This document shows, one piece after another, positions 18,244-26,882 of a stretch of 47,680 bases of DNA. This DNA comes from Campylobacteraceae bacterium (lineage in GTDB: Bacteria > Campylobacterota > Campylobacteria > Campylobacterales > Sulfurovaceae): positions 1 to 47,680 of the forward strand of contig JALWLW010000073.1 of assembly GCA_027081065.1 (NCBI GenBank), read 5' to 3'. Numbering within the stretch: the stretch's first letter is position 1; the number at the start of each line of letters is the position of its first letter. The position numbers and the translations under genes were made by a program. Below the pieces are notes generated by a model. The model saw nothing but the letters and a program-made list of their open reading frames with translations. It was not told the origin of the DNA and did not search any database.

Positions 18244-18278
18244 AAAGAAGAGAATATTATTTAAATATTCTCTTCTTT
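18244..18278. terminator. Shared terminator between convergent purL and bpt
   Basis: A perfect 14-bp stem, AAAGAAGAGAATAT (18244-18257) with ATATTCTCTTCTTT (18265-18278), and a seven-base loop lie between the converging genes. The right arm and part of the loop include the last codons and stop of bpt. T-runs are short on both sides, but position and symmetry support a bidirectional terminator. Confidence 0.7.
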
Positions 18279-19025
18279 AAACTCTTTCCAAATACTTACT
18301 TCATCAACTTTGGGAAAGCCATCTAAAATCTCTTGTGGTTGAAACTTTGGTTTATATGCAAATGCTTTACATCCCTCTACCCAATAGCCTAAATAAATCC
18401 AAGGTAAATCCAATACTTTTGCCAATTCAATTTGATACAAAAGAGAATATGTCCCTAATGACAACTTTAAATAATCAGGGTCATAATAAAAATAAATAGA
18501 AGAGATACCATCATCTAAAATATCAATTAAATCAACACCAATTAACTGACCATTTTGAACATAAAGAATCTCTTTTCCAAAATCATGAGCACCATCAACA
18601 AAATTTTCTCGGTATTCTCTTGGACTTATATTACGATGAGACCAATCATCTTGCTTATGTTTATAGGCATGATATTTATTATAAAGATTAATATGTGCTT
18701 GAGATAAACTAGGCTTTTGAATAATAATTTCAGTATCCTTATTACGTTTAATTGCTTTTTTTTGAGACTTTCTTAATTGAAAATCATTAACATTAATACG
18801 CAATGATTTACACTCATTACACCCCTCACAAATAGGATGAAAATAATAACAACCAAAACGACGCCAACCTCTATTAATTAATGCTGTGTTATATGCTTGT
18901 GTTGCTTTCTCAATATGCTTATAACTCATGCGTACACTTTTACCTTCTAAATAAGCACAATCGTAGTCTAACATAGAAAAGTCTGTTGATTTGGGAGGTA
19001 TATCTGTAAAAGTACTATTATTCAT
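18261..19025 (-). CDS. bpt: Aspartate/glutamate leucyltransferase (Bpt/Ate family)
   Basis: Aminoacyl-tRNA-protein transferase of the N-degron pathway, which attaches leucine (or arginine in older annotations) to N-terminal acidic residues to mark proteins for ClpS/ClpAP. The cysteine-rich CYYFHPICEGCNECKSLRI in the N-terminal half and the FYYDPDYLKLSLGTYSL and YLGYWVEGCKAFAYKPKF stretches are diagnostic. Length of 254 aa is normal. It is divergent from the trmN6-like gene and converges on purL. Confidence 0.9.
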   Translation of the reverse strand: MNNSTFTDIPPKSTDFSMLDYDCAYLEGKSVRMSYKHIEKATQAYNTALINRGWRRFGCYYFHPICEGCNECKSLRINVNDFQLRKSQKKAIKRNKDTEIIIQKPSLSQAHINLYNKYHAYKHKQDDWSHRNISPREYRENFVDGAHDFGKEILYVQNGQLIGVDLIDILDDGISSIYFYYDPDYLKLSLGTYSLLYQIELAKVLDLPWIYLGYWVEGCKAFAYKPKFQPQEILDGFPKVDEVSIWKEFKEENI

Positions 19026-19055
19026 ACTGCTAATTTTATCTAAAATTTTTCAATT

Positions 19056-19061
19056 TATAGT
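19056..19061 (+). promoter_or_regulatory. Probable -10 box for the trmN6-like operon
   Basis: TATAGT at 19056-19061, preceded by a T-rich stretch and 36 nt before the TTG start at 19098, lies in the 72-nt gap between the divergent bpt and trmN6-like genes. Confidence 0.4.
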
Positions 19062-19097
19062 AAAATTTCACTTCCAACATAGATTTAAGGATTAAAT

Positions 19098-19793
19098 TTG
19101 TATCTATATCAACCAAGCAAAGGCTATGCATACAACAGTGACTCTATCTTCTTATATGATTTTATATCAACATTTAAACCAAAAGGTTCTCTTTTAGATG
19201 TTGGCTGTGGTGTGGGTATTATCTCCCTTTTACTTACAAGAGATTTTGATATAGAAACGCATATCATAGATAAACAAGATATCATGCTAAAATATGCCAA
19301 ACATAACTATGCACTTAATAATTTAAAAGTAGAAAGTATACTTATTGACTTTTTAAATTTTTCAGAAGAGAAAAAGTTTGACTACATTGTCTCAAACCCT
19401 CCTTTTTATGACCAACATGTCATTCAAAGTGAAAATGAACACCTAAATATCGCTCGTTATGCTCAACACTTACCCATAGAAAGCTTTATTAAAAAAGTTA
19501 AAAAACTCCTCAAACCACGAGGATATTTTATATTTTGTTATGATGCTAAGCAGGTTGACAAACTTTTATATAGCCTTATAAATAATAAAATAAATCCAGA
19601 AAAAATACGTTTTGTTCATTCAAAACTTAACCGTAACTCTAAATTAGTTATGATAGCTGCACGTATGAATTCAAAATCCATGATGAAAGTTTTGCCTCCT
19701 CTTATTGTTTTTAATGAACAAAGTAACTATAATATCGAAGCAAAACAAGCTTTTGAAAAAGCTAAAACAAACAGTATAAAAGGAGACTATTAA
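19098..19793 (+). CDS. tRNA1(Val) (adenine(37)-N6)-methyltransferase-like protein
   Basis: Rossmann-fold SAM-dependent N6-adenine methyltransferase resembling TrmN6/YfiC. The SAM loop is LLDVGCGVGIISLLL (about residues 32-46) and the catalytic motif is NPPFYDQH (about 100-107). The N-terminal YLYQPSKGYAYNSDS resembles the family's substrate-side start. The TTG at 19098 is supported by TAAGG seven bases upstream. It is followed immediately by the YkgJ-like gene (stop TAA directly abuts the next GTG). tRNA specificity is by family resemblance only. Confidence 0.82.
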   Translation: MYLYQPSKGYAYNSDSIFLYDFISTFKPKGSLLDVGCGVGIISLLLTRDFDIETHIIDKQDIMLKYAKHNYALNNLKVESILIDFLNFSEEKKFDYIVSNPPFYDQHVIQSENEHLNIARYAQHLPIESFIKKVKKLLKPRGYFIFCYDAKQVDKLLYSLINNKINPEKIRFVHSKLNRNSKLVMIAARMNSKSMMKVLPPLIVFNEQSNYNIEAKQAFEKAKTNSIKGDY

Positions 19794-20177
19794 GTGCAAA
19801 AAGAAATTTTGTCTCAAGTTGGTTATGATTTTAAGTTTACCCCCTCAGCATGTGAAGCCTGTGGTGGTGCATGTTGTACCGGATCAAGTGGTTATATTTG
19901 GGCTAAATATCCAGAGATAGAACAAATAGCAACATTTTTAGACCTAACAGTAGAAGAATTTGCTACAATGTACTTAAAGAAAGTTAAGCATCGCTACTCT
20001 ATAATAGAAAAAAAACTTGATGATGAAAATTTTGCCTGTGTCTTTTTTGATGGAAAATTAAAACAGTGCAGTATCTATTCAGTCAGACCCCGACAATGCA
20101 GAACTTTTCCTTTTTGGGAAACATTTAAAAATAATAGTGAAGAGGTAAAAAACGAGTGTCCTGGAATCATAGAATAA
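19794..20177 (+). CDS. YkgJ/UPF0153-family cysteine-rich metal-binding protein
   Basis: Small protein with a cysteine cluster C20-EA-C23-GGA-C27-C28 and later cysteines in QCSIYSVRPRQCRTFPFW, the pattern of the YkgJ family annotated as zinc- or iron-chelating, probably an iron-sulfur protein. The GTG start at 19794 abuts the preceding stop codon and its 3' end overlaps the next gene by 22 bases. The molecular function is not established for this family. Confidence 0.82.
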   Translation: MQKEILSQVGYDFKFTPSACEACGGACCTGSSGYIWAKYPEIEQIATFLDLTVEEFATMYLKKVKHRYSIIEKKLDDENFACVFFDGKLKQCSIYSVRPRQCRTFPFWETFKNNSEEVKNECPGIIE

Positions 20178-21529
20178 TTAATAATAAAACAATTATCATA
20201 CTCTCTTTTTTGATATTTTTTTACACCATAGGTTGTAGTACTTATTCTGTACCTAATAACAGTAAAGTAGTTATAGAAAAAGAAGACTTAGCTAACTACA
20301 ATCCAAGAAATTTCTCTAAAGACAAACAAAATACAAATAATAATAAAAAGCTTAAAAATGAAGATCAACTTATTATTCAAGCTATCTTCTTAGAAGATTT
20401 ACATGCCTATAAACAAAGCCATGAATTTTACGCTTTACTCTATGAGATGACTAAAAAAGAGGAATACCTTTTAAAAGAACTTAGCACAGCACATCAAGCA
20501 GGTATTATCTCAAAAAATCTCAAAGATTTAAAAACCTACACAGAGAAAAATCCTAATAATCTTCAAGCACAACGTATACTTCTCTCTTTTTATTTAAAAG
20601 ATAAAAAATTCAACAAAGCAAAAGATATTGGTAATAATCTTACAAAACATTCAAAAGAAGCTGTGGACTTTGAACTTGCTGCTAACCCTTATATCTTTAC
20701 AGGAGATTATGAAACCTCTTTAAAATACTTAAATGAAGCCTATCAAAAAACACACAATGAAGATATTTTACTTAAAATAGTTAGCATTCAAGTAAACTAT
20801 CTTCACCACATCGATGATGCCATTAACATACTAGAAAAGCATAGAAAAACACAATCTTGTTCTCAAAAAATTTGCTTACAACTTATTGCAATTTATGCCC
20901 AGCAACAAAAAATTGACAAACTTATTCCAATCTATAAAGATCTATATAAAACAACTAAAAAAGAGATTTATGCTGAAAAAGTTATAGAGAGTTATCTTTT
21001 ACAAAAAAATTTAAATGGAGCGATTGAGTACTTAGAAAAGAAAAATAGTAATTATGAATTACTCTATTCATTATATATGAAACAAAAATCTTATCGTAAA
21101 GCTAATAAATTAACAAAAAAATTAGCACAACAAACAAATGACTCTAAATGGTATGCAGAGTCTGCCATCTCCTTCTATGAATCACTTTCAAATAAAGATG
21201 ATAAAACACAATTACAAAAAGTTGTTAATGATTTTGAAAAAGCCATTGCATTGGGTGAAAAAAACCCTATCTATTTGAACTATTATGGCTATACTCTTAT
21301 TGATAAAGAGCTAGACATTCCAAAAGGCTTAAAAATCATTAAAAGAGCTTTAAAAGAAGAACCTTCAAACACTTACTTTCTCGACTCTTTAGCCTGGGGT
21401 TATTACAAACAAGGTAACTGTGAAAAAGCTTATCCTGCAATGAAACGTGTTGTAGAAGTTGAAGGTCTAAATGAAGAAGAGATTATTGAGCATTGGAATG
21501 CAATACATAATAAATGTAAAACTGAGTAA
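20156..21529 (+). CDS. TPR-repeat lipoprotein
   Basis: Exported lipoprotein with a signal peptide whose lipobox is TIGC (Cys27, in [11 protein letters not shown]), followed by a low-complexity polar linker and about ten tetratricopeptide-like helical repeats to the C-terminus. The last repeats ([18 protein letters not shown] and [19 protein letters not shown]) are the clearest. The start is the GTG at 20156 inside the YkgJ-like gene, with AGAGG nine bases upstream; no ATG lies before the lipobox. TPR lipoproteins usually scaffold envelope complexes, but the partner is unknown here. Confidence 0.85.
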   Translation: MSWNHRIINNKTIIILSFLIFFYTIGCSTYSVPNNSKVVIEKEDLANYNPRNFSKDKQNTNNNKKLKNEDQLIIQAIFLEDLHAYKQSHEFYALLYEMTKKEEYLLKELSTAHQAGIISKNLKDLKTYTEKNPNNLQAQRILLSFYLKDKKFNKAKDIGNNLTKHSKEAVDFELAANPYIFTGDYETSLKYLNEAYQKTHNEDILLKIVSIQVNYLHHIDDAINILEKHRKTQSCSQKICLQLIAIYAQQQKIDKLIPIYKDLYKTTKKEIYAEKVIESYLLQKNLNGAIEYLEKKNSNYELLYSLYMKQKSYRKANKLTKKLAQQTNDSKWYAESAISFYESLSNKDDKTQLQKVVNDFEKAIALGEKNPIYLNYYGYTLIDKELDIPKGLKIIKRALKEEPSNTYFLDSLAWGYYKQGNCEKAYPAMKRVVEVEGLNEEEIIEHWNAIHNKCKTE

Positions 21530-21546
21530 AAGAAAAAGGCAAAAAA

Positions 21547-22341
21547 TTGGCAAAAATTTTAGATGAGATTATAAAAAAAACAAAAGCAGACTTAGAAAAA
21601 AGAAAAGTTGACTACCCTATTGAGTGGCTTGGTCGCTCTTTAGCATTAAATCCTTTTGCACCCAAAGATGTTTTTTCAGCATTAAAATCTACTGAAGAGA
21701 ATCCTTACCGAATCATTGCAGAAGTAAAAAAAGCCAGTCCGAGTAAAGGGATTATTCGAGAAGATTTTGATCCTATGGTCATTAGTCAAGCTTATGAAAA
21801 TGGGGGAGCAGATTCTCTCTCTATTTTAACAGAACCCCATTTCTTTCAAGGAGACAAAGAGTACTTGGGCATGGTACGTCGCTATACTTCCATTCCCCTA
21901 CTTCGTAAAGATTTTATCATTGATGAATATCAACTCGTAGAAGCACTGGCTTTTGGGGCTGACTATGTTTTACTTATTGCTACAGCCTTAAGCCGTAAAG
22001 AGTTAAAAAAATTACTAAATTATACCCGTCATTTAGGAATGCAAGCTTTAGTTGAAATTCACGATAAAACAGACTTAACCAAGGCCATTTTTGCAGGTGC
22101 AGATATTATAGGTATTAACCACCGTAATCTTGAGAGTTTTGAGATGGACATGAAACTTAGTGAAAAACTCATTCCACTTATTCCCAACAATAAAATTATT
22201 GTAGCAGAGAGTGGAATTAACAATCATGAAATAGTAAAAGAACTCTCAAAAGTTGGGGCTGATGCCTTTTTAGTGGGCGAACACTTCATGCGTCAAGATG
22301 ACATTACACAAGCCGTAAAAGATCTTAAATACGGTGTCTAA
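21547..22341 (+). CDS. trpC: Indole-3-glycerol phosphate synthase
   Basis: TIM-barrel enzyme of tryptophan synthesis that closes the indole ring of CdRP. Recognisable segments are the catalytic lysine in [57 protein letters not shown] and VAESGI. Length of 264 aa is normal and there is no TrpF fusion. It starts with TTG at 21547 preceded by AAAGG. It stands apart from other trp genes, after a TPR lipoprotein and before an SDR, an arrangement common in Campylobacterota. Confidence 0.95.
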   Translation: MAKILDEIIKKTKADLEKRKVDYPIEWLGRSLALNPFAPKDVFSALKSTEENPYRIIAEVKKASPSKGIIREDFDPMVISQAYENGGADSLSILTEPHFFQGDKEYLGMVRRYTSIPLLRKDFIIDEYQLVEALAFGADYVLLIATALSRKELKKLLNYTRHLGMQALVEIHDKTDLTKAIFAGADIIGINHRNLESFEMDMKLSEKLIPLIPNNKIIVAESGINNHEIVKELSKVGADAFLVGEHFMRQDDITQAVKDLKYGV

Positions 22342-22342
22342 A

Positions 22343-23158
22343 ATGCACAACATTGTCATAACAGGTTGTTCTACAGGTATTGGTATGGCTACAGCACAGT
22401 ACCTCAAAGAACGAGGCTATAAAGTCTATCCTACTGTAAAAGATGAAAAGCATTTAACTGTTTTACGTGCTATGGGTTTTGACAATGTTATGAAACTTGA
22501 TGTTAGAGAGTCCCATGAGATAGCCAAAGTTATAGCCTCGGTAGTAGCTGAAGATGGAAAAATTGATGTATGGTTTAATAATGCAGGTTTTGGACAAGCT
22601 GGAGCATTAGAAGATATCTCTACCCAAGCACTAAAAGAACAGTTTGAGACCAATGTTTTTGGGCTTCATGAATGTACACGGCAACTCATTCCTGTTATGA
22701 GAAAACAAGGCTATGGTAAAATTATCCAACACTCCTCTGTTTTAGGTCTAATCTCTTTATTTGGAAGAGGTGCATATAATGCTAGTAAATATGCCATTGA
22801 AGGTTTAACCGATACCTTAAGATTAGAATTAAGTGATACCAATATCTACCCAGTACTCCTCAACACCGGTCCAATCACTAGCTCATTTAGAAAAACTGCT
22901 ATGAAAAAATTAGAAGAGCATGTTGACATTGAACATTCGGTATTTGCTGATTTATATGTAAAAAATCTATCAGGAGCGAAGTCTAAAGTTCCTTTTAATG
23001 AAGAAGCCATATCCGTCGCCAAGATTGTTCATAAGATTATCCTGGCAAAAAAACCAAAACCACGTTACTACATTACCAAAGCTACTTATATACTTGGTTA
23101 TCTTAAACGTATAGTGAGTACTTCTGTTTTAGATAAAATTTTAAAAAAGATTGGCTAA
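22343..23158 (+). CDS. Short-chain dehydrogenase/reductase
   Basis: NAD(P)-dependent oxidoreductase of the classical SDR family. The cofactor motif is TGCSTGIG near the N-terminus, followed by NNAGFGQ, the catalytic serine region IQHSSVLG, and Y-x3-K in YNASKYAIEG. Substrate is unknown. I prefer the ATG at 22343, which gives the usual MHNIVITG start. A GTG at 22334 inside trpC is also open, and neither has a good ribosome site. The gene follows trpC by one base, so coupling is likely. Confidence 0.85.
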   Translation: MHNIVITGCSTGIGMATAQYLKERGYKVYPTVKDEKHLTVLRAMGFDNVMKLDVRESHEIAKVIASVVAEDGKIDVWFNNAGFGQAGALEDISTQALKEQFETNVFGLHECTRQLIPVMRKQGYGKIIQHSSVLGLISLFGRGAYNASKYAIEGLTDTLRLELSDTNIYPVLLNTGPITSSFRKTAMKKLEEHVDIEHSVFADLYVKNLSGAKSKVPFNEEAISVAKIVHKIILAKKPKPRYYITKATYILGYLKRIVSTSVLDKILKKIG

Positions 23159-23206
23159 GCAAGTCAAGCTACTTTAAGTAAAAATAGCTATCTTAACTAA
23201 AAGAAC

Positions 23207-23212
23207 TATAAT
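23207..23212 (+). promoter_or_regulatory. Probable -10 box for cysE
   Basis: A perfect TATAAT at 23207-23212 lies 14 nt before the TTG start of cysE, after a spacer that separates it from the SDR gene. The short leader contains TAGGA as ribosome site. Confidence 0.4.
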
Positions 23213-23226
23213 ACTTAGGATAATAA

Positions 23227-23925
23227 TTGAACCCATTTAAACATATAAAAGATGATTTTTGCAATGTCAAACGTAATGACCCTGCTTTACATTCAAGTTT
23301 TGAGCTTTTTTTTAACTACCCTGGTCTTTGGGCACTCTTTTTTCACCGATTTGCCCATACACTTCATAAACGAGGCTTACGCTTTATTCCTCGTTTCATT
23401 TCTGCTTTTTCCAGATTGGTAACCACCATTGATATTCACCCTGCTGCACAAATTGGTACACGTGTTTTTATTGACCATGGTGCTGGTGTGGTCATAGGAG
23501 AGACGGCGATTATCGGTGATGATGTGGTCATTTACCAACAAGTAACTCTCGGAGGTGTTAGTACCTCTCATGGTAAACGCCACCCAACAGTTGGTAACCG
23601 TGTAGTCATTGGAGCTGGGGCAAAAGTATTAGGTAATATTACCCTTGGAGATGATGCCAAAATAGGTGCAAACTCTGTTGTGGTCAAAGATGTTCCTTGT
23701 TGTTCAACAGCTGTGGGTGTTCCTGCTCGTATTCTTCATTGCAATACAAATAACGAAGAGTTACGACATGATGTTTTACCTGATGTCAACAAAGAGATTT
23801 TTCATTACCTTATTAAACGTATCGCTGTTTTAGAAGAGAGTATTAAAACAGGAGATACTAAACTCATGGAAAAAGAAGACCATGAATTAGAAGAGATTTA
23901 TGCAACTTTTATTAAGTCCATGTAA
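23227..23925 (+). CDS. cysE: Serine O-acetyltransferase
   Basis: Left-handed beta-helix acetyltransferase that makes O-acetylserine for cysteine synthesis. The N-terminal helical part is followed by hexapeptide repeats from about residue 74, with the catalytic stretch DIHPAAQIG, FIDHGAGVVIGETAIIG and VTLGG. The tail after the repeats is longer than the minimal enzyme and ends in an acidic helix. It starts with TTG at 23227. Length (232 aa) fits CysE of Campylobacterota. Confidence 0.94.
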   Translation: MNPFKHIKDDFCNVKRNDPALHSSFELFFNYPGLWALFFHRFAHTLHKRGLRFIPRFISAFSRLVTTIDIHPAAQIGTRVFIDHGAGVVIGETAIIGDDVVIYQQVTLGGVSTSHGKRHPTVGNRVVIGAGAKVLGNITLGDDAKIGANSVVVKDVPCCSTAVGVPARILHCNTNNEELRHDVLPDVNKEIFHYLIKRIAVLEESIKTGDTKLMEKEDHELEEIYATFIKSM

Positions 23926-23954
23926 TCAACCCTCATCCTTAATTTCTTTTTTTG

Positions 23955-23960
23955 TATAAT
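23955..23960 (+). promoter_or_regulatory. Probable -10 box for the aminotransferase gene
   Basis: TATAAT at 23955-23960 follows a T-run (TTTCTTTTTTTG), the classic Campylobacterota sigma-70 layout. Nine-base inverted arms CCTTAATTT (23937-23945) and AAATTAAGG (23972-23980) flank the box; they may form the cysE terminator or an operator. AAGGG at 23977-23981 is the ribosome site. Confidence 0.5.
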
Positions 23961-23989
23961 TCCAAAAATTAAAATTAAGGGCTAACATT

Positions 23990-25159
23990 ATGCTTTCTAA
24001 ACGTATTCAAACATTATCGCCTTCACTCACCATTGCCATTTCTTCACTTGCAAGAGAGCTTAAAGCAGAAGGTAAGGATGTTATCTCTTTTTCTGCAGGT
24101 GAACCAGACTTTGACACACCTGTAGCCGTGAAAGACGCTGCAAAAGCTTCACTTGATGCTGGACACACCAAATACACAGCCGTACCAGGAACACCAGAAC
24201 TACTACAAGCTGTAGCTGACAAACTAAAAAGAGAAAATGGTTTAACCTATGCCACCAATCAAATTCAAACCAATAATGGGGCGAAACATTCTCTTTTTAA
24301 TCTTTTTCAAGCACTGGTTGATGAGGGTGATGAAGTTATCATTCCTGCACCCTATTGGGTTACTTACCCCGAACTTGTCAAATATGCTGGTGGGGTTTCA
24401 GTGATCATTGAAACCAATGATAAAAGTGCTTTTAAAATTACAGCAGAACAACTTAAAAATGCCATTACGCCTAAAACAAAAATGCTTATTTTAACCTCTC
24501 CTTCTAACCCAACAGGTGCTGTCTATTCAGAAGATGAACTTAAAGCATTAGCCGAAGTACTAAAAGGCACAGAAGTACTTGTAGCTTCTGATGAGATGTA
24601 TGAAAAACTGGTATTTGGTGAGACAAAATTTGTGGCAACTGCTAGTATTTCAGAAGATATGTTTCAACGTACCATTACCATTAATGGTCTTAGTAAATCA
24701 GCAGCCATGACAGGTTGGCGTTTTGGATATATGGCATCAGCCAATACAGAACTTATCAGCGTTATGAACAAACTGCAGTCTCAAAGTACCTCAAATATTA
24801 ACTCCATCACCCAAGATGCAGCAATTGTCGGACTCAATGGAACTATTGATGCTGAAGTAGAAGAGATGAGACAAGCTTTTGAATTACGTTGTAATGAAGC
24901 TGTTGATTTATTTAATGCTGTAGATAAATTATCTGTGGTCAAACCAAATGGAGCATTTTATCTTTTTGTTAACATTAAAGAGGTCTCCAATGACTCTATG
25001 CAATTTTGTAAAGATTTACTAGAAGACCAAGGTGTAGCTGTTGTGCCAGGTGTTGGTTTTGGTGCTGAGGGTTACTTTAGATTCTCTTATGCTACTGACA
25101 TCGCAACCATCAAAGAAGGTGTGAAGCGTATTGAGGCTTTTGTTCAGAAACAGATTTAA
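23990..25159 (+). CDS. aspC: Aspartate aminotransferase (class I, subgroup Ib)
   Basis: PLP-dependent transaminase interconverting aspartate and oxaloacetate. The PLP lysine is Lys236 in GLSKSAAMTGWRFGY; other landmarks are SFSAGEPDFDTP, PAPYWVTYPE, SNPTG (about 172-176) and DEMYEKL. At 389 residues it matches the Thermus/Bacillus-type enzyme, some members of which also accept prephenate. The ATG is supported by AAGGG eight bases upstream. Confidence 0.93.
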   Translation: MLSKRIQTLSPSLTIAISSLARELKAEGKDVISFSAGEPDFDTPVAVKDAAKASLDAGHTKYTAVPGTPELLQAVADKLKRENGLTYATNQIQTNNGAKHSLFNLFQALVDEGDEVIIPAPYWVTYPELVKYAGGVSVIIETNDKSAFKITAEQLKNAITPKTKMLILTSPSNPTGAVYSEDELKALAEVLKGTEVLVASDEMYEKLVFGETKFVATASISEDMFQRTITINGLSKSAAMTGWRFGYMASANTELISVMNKLQSQSTSNINSITQDAAIVGLNGTIDAEVEEMRQAFELRCNEAVDLFNAVDKLSVVKPNGAFYLFVNIKEVSNDSMQFCKDLLEDQGVAVVPGVGFGAEGYFRFSYATDIATIKEGVKRIEAFVQKQI

Positions 25160-25182
25160 AAAATAGTGGCATAACTACAAAA

Positions 25183-25213
25183 TATGAGGTACTATAAAAC
25201 AAAGCACCTCATA
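25183..25213. terminator. Terminator-like hairpin between aspC and the DUF234 ATPase gene
   Basis: TATGAGGT (25183-25190) pairs with ACCTCATA (25206-25213) around a 15-base loop in the gap between convergent genes; the right arm contains the last codons of the minus-strand ATPase gene. No long T-run is present. Confidence 0.5.
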
Positions 25214-26535
25214 TCCTCACCATCTAAAGCTTCACTACAGCCTGTTTTAGAAAAAATCACATAAGACTTTTTTAATGTAACATCAATAAGTTCGGATTTT
25301 ACTTTTAAAGCTTCAAAAACCGTTTTAGAAACCTTTTTATTTCTCCATTTACACTCTATAAAAGCTATATTTTCTTCATCAAAGGCGACCAAGTCTATCT
25401 CCTCTTTGTTGTTCCACCAACGACCAATTTTCAAAGGAACAAAACCCAAGTACTCTATAGGATTACGTAGTATCTGCTCTTGCACAAAATCTTCATAAGC
25501 AAACGAGACAAAGTTGTCATTAAAGTTTCTCTCTATCTCTTTTAAGACATACTCATGCAAATCTATCTCTAAGTAACGGTAGTTTTTATAGACATAAAAG
25601 AACCAAAACTTTAAAAAGTTATCTTTGAATCTATAACGACCCAGTTTACTTTTGAGTGGATTTTTTTCTGTTATAGGTATCTCTTTATCTATAAAACCTA
25701 AAGCTATAAGTTTTTCAATGTATCTAGTCAGTTGTGAACTTTGCATCTCTAACATTGCAGAGATATTTCCCAATTTCGTAGCCCCTTTACTAATGGCTTC
25801 AAGTATGGAAAAGTAGGTTGAGACATCATTAATCTCCTGTTTGAGTAAAAAGTATCCCTCATTATAAAGAAAAGAGTTTTTGTCTAGCAGCACTTCATAG
25901 ATGTTCTCTTTAAAGGACTTATCCTCTTGATACATCTCCAAATACTTAGGAATAGTCCCAAATGAAGCATAGATATTCATAAACTCTTCACTACTTAGAT
26001 TGGGAACAAAATCATGAATATAGTGAGCCAAAAGAGGTCTTAACTGAATGATACTTGTACTCCTACCATAAAGAGGAGCAGAGTAGTTCAAAATTTCAGA
26101 GTGCATCATAGATATGGTTGAGCCACAAAGTATTAGGTGAATTTGCGTCTCTTTAAAGTGCATATCCCAAACCTTTTGCAACATAGAGGAGAAGCTCTTT
26201 TCAACCTTCACCAAGTTTTGATACTCATCTATAACCAATACCAGTTTTCTGTCTGCTATCTGCTTAGCTAAAAATATAAAAGCATCTTCAAAGCTCTCAA
26301 ATAGAACATTACCCAAGCCTAAAACCTCTAAAATATCTTTGGTAAATGATTTGAGTTGCATCGAGAGATTTATCTCTGTAGCATAGTAGTAAATCATCTC
26401 TTTATCTTTGATATACTCTTTGATTAGCGTTGTTTTTCCTACGCGTCTTCGACCATAAATCACTGTAAAAGATGAGCCACTTCTGCTAAATTCGCTATTG
26501 AGAGTTTTAAGTTCATTTGTTCTGTTGACAAACAT
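25192..26535 (-). CDS. Arch_ATPase/DUF234-type ATPase of unknown role
   Basis: P-loop ATPase resembling the archaeal-type ATPase family: Walker A GRRRVGKT near the N-terminus, Walker B LVLVIDEYQNL, and the sensor LILCGSTISMM. A winged-helix segment follows in the middle (SKGATKLGNISAMLEMQSSQ). The C-terminal part contains the DUF234-like nuclease-fold pattern IDLVAFDEENIAFIECKWR (D...E-C-K). The ATG at 26535 is preferred over one 15 codons upstream, because AAAGGA lies six bases before it and the protein then begins with the family's MFVNRTNEL. It is a lone gene, common in mobile genome content. Function is not known. Confidence 0.85.
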   Translation of the reverse strand: MFVNRTNELKTLNSEFSRSGSSFTVIYGRRRVGKTTLIKEYIKDKEMIYYYATEINLSMQLKSFTKDILEVLGLGNVLFESFEDAFIFLAKQIADRKLVLVIDEYQNLVKVEKSFSSMLQKVWDMHFKETQIHLILCGSTISMMHSEILNYSAPLYGRSTSIIQLRPLLAHYIHDFVPNLSSEEFMNIYASFGTIPKYLEMYQEDKSFKENIYEVLLDKNSFLYNEGYFLLKQEINDVSTYFSILEAISKGATKLGNISAMLEMQSSQLTRYIEKLIALGFIDKEIPITEKNPLKSKLGRYRFKDNFLKFWFFYVYKNYRYLEIDLHEYVLKEIERNFNDNFVSFAYEDFVQEQILRNPIEYLGFVPLKIGRWWNNKEEIDLVAFDEENIAFIECKWRNKKVSKTVFEALKVKSELIDVTLKKSYVIFSKTGCSEALDGEDMRCFVL

Positions 26536-26548
26536 AGGAAGTCCTTTT

Positions 26549-26591
26549 AAAAGATATACTTTAAAGTATGATAATTTCAAGTATATCTTTT
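26549..26591 (-). promoter_or_regulatory. Nested palindrome array at the DUF234 ATPase promoter
   Basis: A 13-bp perfect inverted repeat (AAAAGATATACTT at 26549-26561 and AAGTATATCTTTT at 26579-26591) overlaps a 14-bp perfect palindrome ATACTTTAAAGTAT (26556-26569). The hexamer ATACTT or its complement therefore occurs three times. On the minus strand TTGAAA and TATATC with 16-nt spacing could be the promoter, so the array looks like an operator. The rest of the gap 26592-26850 is AT-rich with no gene that I can support. Confidence 0.45.
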
Positions 26592-26851
26592 TTTACTTAA
26601 AAGAAAAGAATGAATGTTCTTGTAAAAAGGATATTTTAACTATCCTACTTTCAACTTAAAATCAATCTAAAGTTCAACACTCCCATTCATTTTAAAGCTG
26701 TTTGTGAGAAGTTTAAAAACTAAATCATCAAAAAAAACATCATAAAATATAATTAATTATAATTTTTTATTATTTTGTGAAATATATATCCACCTTATAA
26801 AAATAATAAGATTTTCTTCTGAAATTCCCATTTTTATCCTCTTTTTACCCT

Positions 26852-26857
26852 TATAAT
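26852..26857 (+). promoter_or_regulatory. Probable -10 box for the cytochrome c fusion gene
   Basis: TATAAT at 26852-26857, after a T-rich stretch, overlaps an upstream in-frame ATG (26856) and therefore argues that translation starts at the ATG at 26883, which has AAGGGA seven bases before it. Confidence 0.5.
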
Positions 26858-26882
26858 GAAGAATCACACAAGGGAAATTTTT

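Noticed and set aside
26535..26580. Longer start for the DUF234 ATPase (ATG at 26580)
   Set aside because: It would run through the palindrome array, and the ATG at 26535 has a strong AAAGGA and the family N-terminus.
26856..26882. Start of the cytochrome c fusion at ATG 26856
   Set aside because: That ATG overlaps the TATAAT box and would add a polar extension ahead of the signal peptide; the ATG at 26883 has a good ribosome site.
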